NCBI GenBank assembly: GCA_036276115.1
Contig: DATBEM010000264.1
Coordinates: 1 to 19,300, forward strand
Source of the DNA: Trebonia sp036276115
Lineage (GTDB): Bacteria > Actinomycetota > Actinomycetes > Streptosporangiales > Streptosporangiaceae
Direction of reading: 5' to 3'
DNA length: 19,300 nucleotides
Part shown: one piece after another, positions 1 through 6,568 of the stretch
Layout: each line of letters opens with the position of its first letter
Position numbering within the stretch: the first letter of the stretch is position 1
Position numbers and translations under genes: made by a program
Notes under the pieces: model-generated
Databases searched by the model: none
Told to the model about the DNA's origin: nothing
What the model saw: only the letters and a program-made list of their open reading frames with translations

Positions 1-1
1 C

Positions 2-1309
<1,308 letters not shown>

Positions 1310-1332
1310 TCCAGCGCTCGCGCAAGGCAACT

Positions 1333-1380
1333 CACTGGCAGGCCCGGGGCCCTTGGCTCCGGGCCTGCAGTGTTTGTTTT
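1333..1380 (+). terminator. Intrinsic terminator of groEL
   Basis: The arms GCAGGCCCGG (1338-1347) and CCGGGCCTGC (1359-1368) are perfectly complementary. The inner GGC/GCT can pair to leave a 5-nt loop. CACT (1333-1336) and AGTG (1369-1372) extend the stem past one bulged G. The stem runs directly into a T-rich tract (TTTGTTTT to 1380). It sits 24 nt after the groEL stop. Confidence 0.85.
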
Positions 1381-1447
1381 GGGGCATCGCCGCAGGGTAG
1401 AGAGCTAATGCGATCATGAAACCGGAAGGTTGAAGATCCGCCAGAGC

Positions 1448-1502
1448 TCACGGCCTCGCACGCGATCCCGTCCCAGCACCATCCGAACGTGCGAGGCCGT
1501 GA
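1448..1502. repeat. Perfect 15-bp-arm inverted repeat, 25-nt loop
   Basis: TCACGGCCTCGCACG at 1448-1462 is exactly reverse-complementary to CGTGCGAGGCCGTGA at 1488-1502. The 25-nt spacer is long for a simple terminator and no T-tract follows. It could be the basal stem of a structured RNA or the edge of a repeat element. Confidence 0.7.
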
Positions 1503-1520
1503 CCGGCCATCGCTGTGTTT

Positions 1521-1537
1521 GCTCCCCTTCGGGGAGC
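1521..1537. repeat. Short GC hairpin
   Basis: GCTCCCC, then TTC, then GGGGAGC: a perfect 7-bp stem with a 3-nt loop, 18 nt after the larger inverted repeat. Only TTCCC follows, so the terminator reading is weak. Confidence 0.55.
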
Positions 1538-1561
1538 TTCCCGGTGGCTCGCAGTACCTGC

Positions 1562-1581
1562 CCAGGGGGAGGACCCCCTGG
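1562..1581. repeat. 8-bp-arm hairpin with AGGA tetraloop
   Basis: CCAGGGGG (1562-1569) and CCCCCTGG (1574-1581) are perfect complements around the 4-nt loop AGGA. It is the third stem-loop in about 130 bp. Confidence 0.6.
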
Positions 1582-1647
1582 AACCCCCGGTGCGACCCTC
1601 TTGGGTGCTCGCTTCCGTAGCTGTCGCGGGCTTGGGGCTGGCACCCC

Positions 1648-1760
1648 GTGCGGGTTGTCGCGGCTTGGGGGCGTCAGCCGGGTGTTGTCGCGGGGCTTGG
1701 GGGCTTCACCCGTGCGGGTTGTCGCGGGGCTTGGGGCGTCAGCCGTGCGGGTTGTCGTGG
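1648..1760 (+). repeat. ~32-bp tandem repeat array, 3 full units plus a partial
   Basis: Unit 1 is 1648-1679, unit 2 is 1680-1711, unit 3 is 1712-1744, and a partial fourth starts at 1745. Each unit holds a GTTGTCGCGG core followed by CTTGGGG and a C-rich tail (GCGTCAGCC or GCTTCACCC). A degenerate copy precedes the array (GTCGCGGGCTTGGGG, ending in CACCCC, 1623-1647). Units differ by a few substitutions and single-base indels, with no unique spacers between them, so this is not a CRISPR. Plus-strand G runs of 4-5 give some G-quadruplex potential. Confidence 0.75.
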
Positions 1761-1805
1761 TCGGCGTGGTCCTTGTCGGGGCTGGCCGGGGTGCGTGGCT
1801 GGGGT

Positions 1806-1825
1806 TAACCAAGGTTCCTTGGTTA
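1806..1825. promoter_or_regulatory. 20-bp interrupted palindrome, operator-like
   Basis: TAACCAAGG, then TT, then CCTTGGTTA: perfect 9-bp arms with a 2-bp centre, too short a loop for a hairpin and typical of a dimeric repressor site. It lies about 147 bp upstream of the cold-shock gene's putative -10. The 10-mer TTAACCAAGG also occurs at 16071-16080 in front of plsX. The binding protein is unknown. Confidence 0.4.
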
Positions 1826-1906
1826 TCTCCGGTGCCTGGTGACCCAGGGTTATGGGACTGGCTCCTTGGCCTCCCGCCTCTCCAAGCCTGAAAGTACTGG
1901 CTTTGC

Positions 1907-1933
1907 GGGGTCCTGCATGGGCGGGGGCGGGGG
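1907..1933 (+). promoter_or_regulatory. Candidate G-quadruplex upstream of cold-shock gene
   Basis: Four G runs lie close together: 1907-1910 (4 G), 1919-1921 (3 G), 1923-1927 (5 G) and 1929-1933 (5 G), with loops of 8, 1 and 1 nt. Single-nucleotide loops favour a stable parallel quadruplex. It is 38 bp upstream of the -10 element. Confidence 0.45.
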
Positions 1934-1971
1934 CGAAAATAACCGTGCTGCCATTCACCGTGCGGGACCGA

Positions 1972-1977
1972 TAGCCT
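1972..1977 (+). promoter_or_regulatory. -10 element for cold-shock gene or uORF
   Basis: TAGCCT fits the TANNNT actinobacterial -10 consensus and recurs at other starts in this window. A start about 7 nt downstream would give a leader of about 70 nt before the cold-shock GTG, or a leaderless uORF at 1983. No good -35 hexamer is seen. Confidence 0.4.
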
Positions 1978-1982
1978 AGAAC

Positions 1983-2039
1983 ATGGCCATAGCATCCGGT
2001 CGCCCGGCTGGGCGGGCGGGTGCCTGTTTCTCTAATTGA
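1983..2039 (+). CDS. Possible 18-codon leaderless uORF
   Basis: ATG at 1983 follows TAGCCT by 5 nt and opens 18 codons ending in TGA at 2037-2039, 15 nt before the cold-shock start. The peptide begins MAIASGRPAG. An ATA codon and a TCT-AAT-TGA end argue against normal coding selection, so it may be a chance ORF in the leader. It contains a small CGCCC/GGGCG hairpin (2001-2014). Confidence 0.2.
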   Translation: MAIASGRPAGRAGACFSN

Positions 2040-2054
2040 CGTGAGGTCTTGCTC

Positions 2055-2450
2055 GTGCCTACCGGCAAGGTCAAGTGGTACAACCCCGAGAAGGGGTTCG
2101 GCTTCCTCACCCGCGACGACGGGGCTGAGGTTTTCGTGCATTCATCCGCCTTGCCGTCGGGGACGACCGAGCTCAAGTCGGGACAGAAGGTCGAGTTCGG
2201 GATCGTTGACGGCCGCAAGGGACCGCAGGCGCTTCAGGTGCGCCTGCTGGAAGCTCCGCCGAGCGTCTCCGCCAACATCGCCAAGCGCGACCGCAAGAAG
2301 CCCGACGAGATGATCCCGATCCTGGAGGACCTCGTTAAGTTCCTCGACGGGCTCTCCGACGCCTACCGGCGCGGCAAGCACCCCGACGCCAAGGAGGCCA
2401 AGCAGGTCGCCGCCCTTTTGCGGCGCGTCGCCGAGGACATCGAGCCCTAG
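2055..2450 (+). CDS. Cold-shock-domain protein with C-terminal extension
   Basis: A 131-residue protein. The N-terminal ~65 residues form a cold-shock (S1-like OB) domain with both RNA-binding motifs: GKVKWYNPEKGFGFL (RNP1 region) and EVFVHSSAL (RNP2 region). The remaining ~65 residues are a charged helical tail (KKPDEMIPILEDLVKFLDGL, later DAKEAKQVAALLRRVAEDIEP) not present in the classical 67-residue Csp proteins. This longer form is a known actinobacterial type. The probable role is binding RNA or single-stranded DNA as a chaperone or regulator; the tail's role is unknown. GTG 2055 is preferred because GAGG at 2043-2046 lies 8 nt upstream; the alternative TTG at 2049 is too close to it. 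The gene converges on the MFS gene across a strong hairpin. Confidence 0.92.
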   Translation: MPTGKVKWYNPEKGFGFLTRDDGAEVFVHSSALPSGTTELKSGQKVEFGIVDGRKGPQALQVRLLEAPPSVSANIAKRDRKKPDEMIPILEDLVKFLDGLSDAYRRGKHPDAKEAKQVAALLRRVAEDIEP

Positions 2451-2457
2451 CCTGGCC

Positions 2458-2504
2458 CGCCGGTGAGGCACCGCCCGCGCTAGGCGGGCGGTGCCTCACC
2501 GGCG
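2458..2504. terminator. Bidirectional terminator, perfect 21-bp arms
   Basis: Bases 2458-2478 and 2484-2504 are perfect reverse complements of 21 bp around the 5-nt loop GCTAG. It lies between the convergent cold-shock and MFS genes. The MFS stop codon is in the loop and right arm, so the right arm also encodes the last MFS residues (EAPPA). There is no long T-tract, but the stem is exceptionally long and GC-rich and can serve both strands. Confidence 0.8.
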
Positions 2505-4039
2505 TCTGCGGCCGTCGTGGCCGGGCCCCGGCGGCGCCGCACCAGCAGGTACGCCACCCCGGCGGCCAGCAGGGCGGCCACAATGGCAAGGCCGGCCCGG
2601 CCGTTGTTCAGCATGGACACCAGCAGGCCGAGCAGGCCGCCGACCACCCAGGAGAGCTGGTGCAGGGTCTCTGACACCGAGAAGGCCGATGAGCGCACGT
2701 CCTCGCTGATCTCGCCCTGCACGATCGCGTCTTGGGCCAGCTTGGCCAGTCCGGTGCTGAGCGCGGCGACGAACGCGACGATCAGCGCGGCCGCCAAGCC
2801 GAAGAACCACGCGCACCCGGCCGTGACAACGGTGGCCACCACCAGCATCGTGTACATCATGGCCTGCGGCGCCCGCGACCCGATGGCCGCGCCGATGCCC
2901 ATCGCGGCCAGGCCGCCAGCCGCGGCGGCGACGACCATCGCGCCGAGCGCGATGTTCGGCGACACGCCGCCGAAGTGCAGCGAGCGCAGCAGGAACGCCA
3001 GGAAGAAGATCATGAAGCCCGACAGCGCGCGCAGCACCGCGTTGCCGCGCATCGCCTCCGCCACCACCGGGCCGAGGCCGCCAAGGGTCCGCGGCGCCCG
3101 CAACCGCCGCCTGCGCCCGGGCGCGGCCCCCGGGCCGCCCGCGCCCGGGGCTTGCCCCTGCTCGATCGCCAGGGTGCCGCTAGGGCCGCGCGGCGGGTAC
3201 GGGGGACCGGCGGGCGCGGACGGGCTGCCTGGGCCGCCGTGCTGGCCGTCCGGGCCGGGCGGGGGTATCCAGATCACCTCGGTCGGCGTCTCGTCGGGCG
3301 ATAGCACCGGCACGTCCACGTTGCCGGGCAGGCGCAGCGCCAGGACCGAGGTGAGCAGGTACACGATCGTCCCCGCGCGCAGCAGCCAGGCGGCTCCCGC
3401 CGTCCAGGCGATGCCCGCCGCGGCCGGGGCGGCCACCGAGGACGCGACCAGCGTGATGAGGGCCGACCGGGCGTTCGCCTTCACCAGGCTGAGCTGGGCG
3501 GGCAGCAGGCGCGGGGCGACCGAGGCGCGCACGACCGCGTAGCACTTCTGCAGCACGAGGATGCCGAACGCGGCCGGCAGCAGCGTCACCGGGTCCTTGA
3601 TCGCGGCCGACATCCCCCAGCACAGCAGGCCGCGGGCCACCAGCGTGCCCGCCAGCAGGTACTTGCGCCCCTGCTGGAGGCGGTCGAGGGCCGGGCCGAT
3701 GACCGGGGTGAACAGCGCGAACGGGGCCATGGTGACCAGCAGGAACAGGGCAACCTGGCCGCGAGCCTGGTCGATGTTGGTGCTGAAGAAGATCGTCCCG
3801 GCCAGCGAGACCGCCACGAACGCGTCGGCCACGCTGGCGGCGGCGGTGAGCTCCACGAGCGTGCCCAGCCCGGTCTGCCCGGCCCCGGACGCGCCGGTGA
3901 CGCGGTGCACGAACCGCGCGGCCCGGTCCGAGCCGCGCCGGGACGCGGCGGCGGAACGCCGCGCACCCCGGACAATACCGCGCCCCGCGGTGACGGCACC
4001 CCGTCCCGCGGCGCGAGGCCACCGCTGCGCTTCGGACAT
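2480..4039 (-). CDS. Major facilitator superfamily permease
   Basis: A 519-residue membrane transporter of unknown substrate. The first ~45 residues are basic and cytosolic (many Arg). Hydrophobic segments follow in two bundles, e.g. ADAFVAVSLAGTIFF and VALFLLVTMAPFALFTPVIGPALDRLQQGRK (a transmembrane segment followed by an MFS-like loop A), later TIVYLLTSVLALRLPG, then MVVAAAAGGLAAMGIGAAIG and WVVGGLLGLLVSML. Between the halves is a ~75-residue Pro/Gly-rich insertion (around PDGQHGGPGSPSAP) ending in a basic patch, GRRRRLR. The start ATG 4039 has GGAGGGG just upstream at good spacing; GTG 4045 would overlap the ribosome-binding site. The position between the cold-shock and DUF3027 genes matches a conserved actinomycete neighbourhood, from memory. 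No export substrate can be inferred. Confidence 0.85.
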   Translation of the reverse strand: MSEAQRWPRAAGRGAVTAGRGIVRGARRSAAASRRGSDRAARFVHRVTGASGAGQTGLGTLVELTAAASVADAFVAVSLAGTIFFSTNIDQARGQVALFLLVTMAPFALFTPVIGPALDRLQQGRKYLLAGTLVARGLLCWGMSAAIKDPVTLLPAAFGILVLQKCYAVVRASVAPRLLPAQLSLVKANARSALITLVASSVAAPAAAGIAWTAGAAWLLRAGTIVYLLTSVLALRLPGNVDVPVLSPDETPTEVIWIPPPGPDGQHGGPGSPSAPAGPPYPPRGPSGTLAIEQGQAPGAGGPGAAPGRRRRLRAPRTLGGLGPVVAEAMRGNAVLRALSGFMIFFLAFLLRSLHFGGVSPNIALGAMVVAAAAGGLAAMGIGAAIGSRAPQAMMYTMLVVATVVTAGCAWFFGLAAALIVAFVAALSTGLAKLAQDAIVQGEISEDVRSSAFSVSETLHQLSWVVGGLLGLLVSMLNNGRAGLAIVAALLAAGVAYLLVRRRRGPATTAADAGEAPPA

Positions 4040-4053
4040 CCGCACCCCTCCAG

Positions 4054-4060
4054 TATCCTA
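4054..4060. promoter_or_regulatory. Divergent overlapping -10 elements, MFS/DUF3027
   Basis: The heptamer TATCCTA reads as TATCCT on the plus strand (4054-4059) and TAGGAT on the minus strand (4055-4060), both TANNNT. It lies in the 112-bp divergent gap, 15 bp from the MFS start and about 92 bp from the DUF3027 start. A minus-strand start about 7 nt away would leave a leader of only about 8 nt. Confidence 0.35.
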
Positions 4061-4151
4061 GCTATGCGGCCCTGCGACGAGACCTGCGGCGGTTACCTGG
4101 CCTGCTGACGTGCGGGGAGCCCGCGGGGAATCCCGCCTACAGGAGCGAGAA

Positions 4152-5126
4152 TTGGCAGTCGTGAGCACCGTTCGCAGCCGGACCAAGGAACCAGATCAGC
4201 TCTGCGTCGACGCCGTTGACATGGCGCGAGAGGCGCTGATCACCCCGGACGACTCGATACCGGGCAACGGCGGCACGGGCGGTGCCGTCCGGGTGCAGCC
4301 CGAGCTGGTCGGCGATCACCTGGGCTATGAGGCCACCAGCGACCGCGTCGTCACGCATTTCTTCGCGTGCCTCGACCGCGCCTACGTCGGCTGGCGCTGG
4401 GCCGTCACGGTGGCGCGGGCGCCGCGGTCCAAGGTTGTCACCGTCGACGAGACCGAGCTCCTGCCCGGTCAGGACGCGCTGCTCGCCCCGGCCTGGGTGC
4501 CGTGGGAGGACCGGCTGCTGCCCGGCGATGTCGGCATCGGCGACCTGCTCCCGGCCAGCGCCGACGACGAGCGGCTGGTCCCCTTCGCCGTCCTGGACGG
4601 CGACGACGCCGTCAGCGACTGGTTCGCCTCCCGGGCCGACTCGGCCAACGCCGAGGCAGGCCCGGCCGAGCCGTCGGAGCTGCCGTCGCCCGGGCGAGTG
4701 CGGACGCTGTCGGCCATCGGCCGCGACGACACCGCCGAGCGCTGGTACGACAGCGACCACGGACCGCGCACGCCATTGTCCAACGCGGCCCCTGCGCACT
4801 GCGTGAGCTGCGGCTTCTTCGTTGCCCTGAGCGGCGGCCTCGGGCGCGTGTTCGGCGCCTGCGGCAACGCCTACGCGCCGGATGACGGGCGGGTGGTGTC
4901 GGCTGACCACGGCTGCGGCGCGCACTCGGAGGCGATCGCGGCCGGCGGCAGCGCGCAGGCGCCCGTCCCGGTAATCGACGAGTTCGGCTATGACCTGGTG
5001 GACCTGCCGGGCGTCTCGGTCGAGGAGACCGACTTCGAGCCATTGTCGCGTGAGTCGCTGGCGGACTCCGAGGGCGCGCCCGGCGCCGGCCCGGAGGACA
5101 CCGCTCCGGAGGAAACAGCGGGCTGA
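4152..5126 (+). CDS. DUF3027 family protein
   Basis: A 324-residue protein of unknown function matching, from memory, the actinomycete DUF3027 family: VVTHFFACLDRAYVGWRWAVTVARAPRSKVVTVDETELLPG, then DALLAPAWVPWEDRLLPGDVGIGDLLPA. The mid-region is Ala/Glu-rich. The C-terminal part has a Cys/His set, HCVSCGFF then FGACGNAY then GCGAH (CxxC, C, CxxH), which could bind zinc. The last ~45 residues are acidic and low-complexity. No signal peptide or membrane segment is seen. TTG 4152 is chosen because AGGAG (4141-4145) lies 6 nt upstream; GTG 4161 is the alternative and GTG 4110 has no support. The 3' end overlaps the convergent DUF2530 gene by 139 bp. Confidence 0.82.
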   Translation: MAVVSTVRSRTKEPDQLCVDAVDMAREALITPDDSIPGNGGTGGAVRVQPELVGDHLGYEATSDRVVTHFFACLDRAYVGWRWAVTVARAPRSKVVTVDETELLPGQDALLAPAWVPWEDRLLPGDVGIGDLLPASADDERLVPFAVLDGDDAVSDWFASRADSANAEAGPAEPSELPSPGRVRTLSAIGRDDTAERWYDSDHGPRTPLSNAAPAHCVSCGFFVALSGGLGRVFGACGNAYAPDDGRVVSADHGCGAHSEAIAAGGSAQAPVPVIDEFGYDLVDLPGVSVEETDFEPLSRESLADSEGAPGAGPEDTAPEETAG

Positions 5127-5407
5127 GTCCGGCGCTGCGCGTCCCGCGCGCGGCCGCGCTGCAGGATCGGCACGTACCACAGGCCGAACAGGCCCAGCAC
5201 GACCCCGGTCCCGCAGGTCCACAGCCACCAGCGCTGGTCGCCCGGCAGCCCGCCGGGAATGGCGAGCAGGATCAGCAGGACAACGAGCGCCATCAGCCAG
5301 CCGAGCGTGATCGCGAGGGTGACCCGCTGGTCGTTTGCCTCCCGCGGCGGCGCCAGAAGCCGGGCAGGCTTCTCGCGCTGCGATCTTGCCTGCGGGTCTG
5401 CGGTCAC
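4988..5407 (-). CDS. DUF2530-like small membrane protein
   Basis: A 139-residue protein. After a ~30-residue polar N-terminus come two predicted transmembrane helices: VTLAITLGWLMALVVLLILL, then, after the loop GGLPGDQRWW, WLWTCGTGVVLGLFGLWYVP. The spacing and the DQRWWLWTC motif fit the DUF2530 family, common in actinomycetes and of unknown function. The family usually ends soon after the second helix; here a Ser/Pro-rich tail of about 45 residues continues antisense into the DUF3027 gene, because no stop occurs earlier. GTG 5407 is preceded by TAGCCT with a 6-nt gap and no Shine-Dalgarno, so the mRNA is probably leaderless. Confidence 0.75.
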   Translation of the reverse strand: MTADPQARSQREKPARLLAPPREANDQRVTLAITLGWLMALVVLLILLAIPGGLPGDQRWWLWTCGTGVVLGLFGLWYVPILQRGRARDAQRRTQPAVSSGAVSSGPAPGAPSESASDSRDNGSKSVSSTETPGRSTRS

Positions 5408-5413
5408 CTCATT

Positions 5414-5419
5414 AGGCTA
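5414..5419 (-). promoter_or_regulatory. Leaderless promoter -10 of the DUF2530 gene
   Basis: TAGCCT on the minus strand is separated by 6 nt (AATGAG) from the GTG start at 5407, which places transcription start at or next to the G of GTG. Confidence 0.5.
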
Positions 5420-5488
5420 ATCGGCCCTGGGGGCGGCGGTGCACTTCCGGCCCGGGCAAGGGGGTCGCTCGACCTGCGGCAGCATGAT

Positions 5489-5508
5489 GTGCGCCATCCT
5501 TGGCGCAC
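5489..5508. promoter_or_regulatory. Candidate MarR operator
   Basis: GTGCGCCA, then TCCT, then TGGCGCAC: perfect 8-bp arms around a 4-bp centre, 20 bp in all. It lies 50 bp before the marR start and 81 bp before the divergent DUF2530 start. Size and position fit an autoregulatory MarR dimer site; assignment to this MarR is inference. Confidence 0.45.
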
Positions 5509-5558
5509 CGTTGTTGCACATGGCCCTATACGGGTCCCGGGCATGGTGTACTTGATAG

Positions 5559-6017
5559 ATGTCGCAGGTAGGTACGCGAACTGACGCCGGGCTGGCGACC
5601 GCGATGCGGATTTCGGTCAGCCGACTGGCGCGACGTCTGCGCGTCGAGCACCGCCTCCTTGGCGCCGGGGGCCCCGAGCCGGCGCTGTCCGATATCCAGC
5701 TCGCCGCGCTGGCGGCGCTGGAGCGGCACGAGGCGATGACCCCGGGCGAGCTGGCCGAGTACGAGAAGGTGCAGCCGCCCTCGATGACCAGGGTCATCGC
5801 GGTCCTGGAGGAGCGCGCCCTGGTGCGGCGCTCCGCTCACCCGACCGACCGCCGCCAGGTCTTCCTCACGGTGACCGACGAGGGCCGGGCGCTCGTCGAC
5901 CGGGTCCGCCGTCGCAAGGAGGCATGGCTGGCCCAGCGGATGCAGGAGCTCACGGCCGAGGAGATGGAGATCCTGCGGGCCGCCGCCCCGATTCTGGAGA
6001 AGCTGAGTCAGTCCTAG
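5559..6017 (+). CDS. MarR-family transcriptional regulator
   Basis: A 152-residue winged-helix repressor. The order is an N-terminal dimerisation helix (RISVSRLARRLRVEHRLL), DNA-binding helices (MTPGELAEYEKVQPPSMTRV), a wing with the typical basic DRRQVFLTVTDEGRAL, and long C-terminal dimerisation helices ending ILEKLSQS. It contains no cysteine, so redox sensing of the OhrR type is unlikely; a small-ligand-sensing or constitutive role is more likely. The ATG 5559 start has no clear Shine-Dalgarno. A 20-bp inverted repeat upstream may be its operator. Possible targets are itself and the divergent DUF2530 gene. The stop codon overlaps that of the convergent thpR gene. Confidence 0.9.
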   Translation: MSQVGTRTDAGLATAMRISVSRLARRLRVEHRLLGAGGPEPALSDIQLAALAALERHEAMTPGELAEYEKVQPPSMTRVIAVLEERALVRRSAHPTDRRQVFLTVTDEGRALVDRVRRRKEAWLAQRMQELTAEEMEILRAAAPILEKLSQS

Positions 6018-6568
6018 CGGCCCAGCCGGTAGCGGCCGAGCGTCTCGAACCGGGGGCTGCCCTGCAAGTGGGATCGTATGAGGTAGATCTCCCCGGCCCG
6101 CCAGGCGGGACCGGAGTAGGCGCACAGCGCGCTTACGGCATCCGCCACGTTGACCGGCGCCCGGCAGCGGGCCAGGGTCAGGTGCGGCCGGTACCGGCGG
6201 CCCGCGTCGGGCGGGGCCGCTCCCGCCCGGCGGGCGCCCGCGCCGACCGTGGCCGCCAGTTCCGCCAGGGACCGCCGGTCACCCGACAGGCCGCTCCACA
6301 GCACGTTGGCCCGGTCGGCCGACGGGAAGGCGCCCGCGCCGCTGAAGGAAAGGCAGAATTCCTCGTGCCGCCGGGCACCGCGCTCCAGCCGGGGCTGGAG
6401 GCGGTCCAGGCTGACCTCGCTGACCTCGCCGAGGAAGGCCAGGGTGACGTGCCAGGCGGTGGTCCCGGTCCACCGCAGGTCCGCCCGCGCCGCCCGCAGC
6501 GGCGCGCACGCCGCGTCTAGGTCGGCGACCGCGGCCGCCGGGGGAGCAAGCGCCACGAACAACCTCAT
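6014..6568 (-). CDS. thpR: RNA 2',3'-cyclic phosphodiesterase (2H/LigT family)
   Basis: A 184-residue member of the 2H phosphoesterase superfamily, which hydrolyses 2',3'-cyclic phosphates of RNA to 2'-phosphates in vitro. Two catalytic HxT motifs are visible: H40-V-T in AWHVTLAFLG and about H129-L-T in YRPHLTLARCR, with the standard start MRLFVALAPP. Length is normal. ATG 6568 overlaps the serC stop as ATGA, which suggests translational coupling in a serC-thpR transcript. The stop TAG shares the tetranucleotide CTAG (6014-6017) with the marR stop on the other strand. The biological substrate in bacteria is not established. Confidence 0.9.
   Translation of the reverse strand: MRLFVALAPPAAAVADLDAACAPLRAARADLRWTGTTAWHVTLAFLGEVSEVSLDRLQPRLERGARRHEEFCLSFSGAGAFPSADRANVLWSGLSGDRRSLAELAATVGAGARRAGAAPPDAGRRYRPHLTLARCRAPVNVADAVSALCAYSGPAWRAGEIYLIRSHLQGSPRFETLGRYRLGR

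Larger units (their letters stand above)
1310..2054. other. Repeat- and hairpin-rich intergenic region
   Basis: The 745 bp between groEL and the cold-shock gene hold no convincing ORF of normal size. In order they contain the groEL terminator; a 15-bp-arm inverted repeat (1448-1502); hairpins at 1521-1537 and 1562-1581; G-rich ~32-bp tandem repeats (1648-1760); a 20-bp interrupted palindrome (1806-1825); a G-quadruplex candidate (1907-1933); and a -10 element and leader for the cold-shock gene. Long open frames exist on both strands (minus 1995 to 1414; plus 1430 to 1891) but are low-complexity products of the repeats. The region may hold a dispersed noncoding repeat element or a structured RNA; neither can be proven here. 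Confidence 0.6.

Noticed and set aside
1648..1760. CRISPR array
   Set aside because: Units abut with no unique spacers, vary in sequence, and no cas genes are present.
1414..1995. 193-codon minus-strand ORF (and the plus-strand ORF 1430-1891) after groEL
   Set aside because: Composition is low-complexity Pro/Thr/Arg caused by the tandem repeats and hairpins; no ribosome-binding site and no recognisable domain.
5405..5423. IdeR/DmdR iron box at the TTAGGCTAA core
   Set aside because: Only the central 9 bases match the 19-bp consensus; about 10 of 19 in total. The core is better explained as a -10 element.
6553..6562. Leaderless TTG start for thpR at 6562
   Set aside because: TAGCCT lies 6 nt before this TTG, but MRLFVAL is the conserved family start and ATG 6568 is coupled to serC by ATGA.
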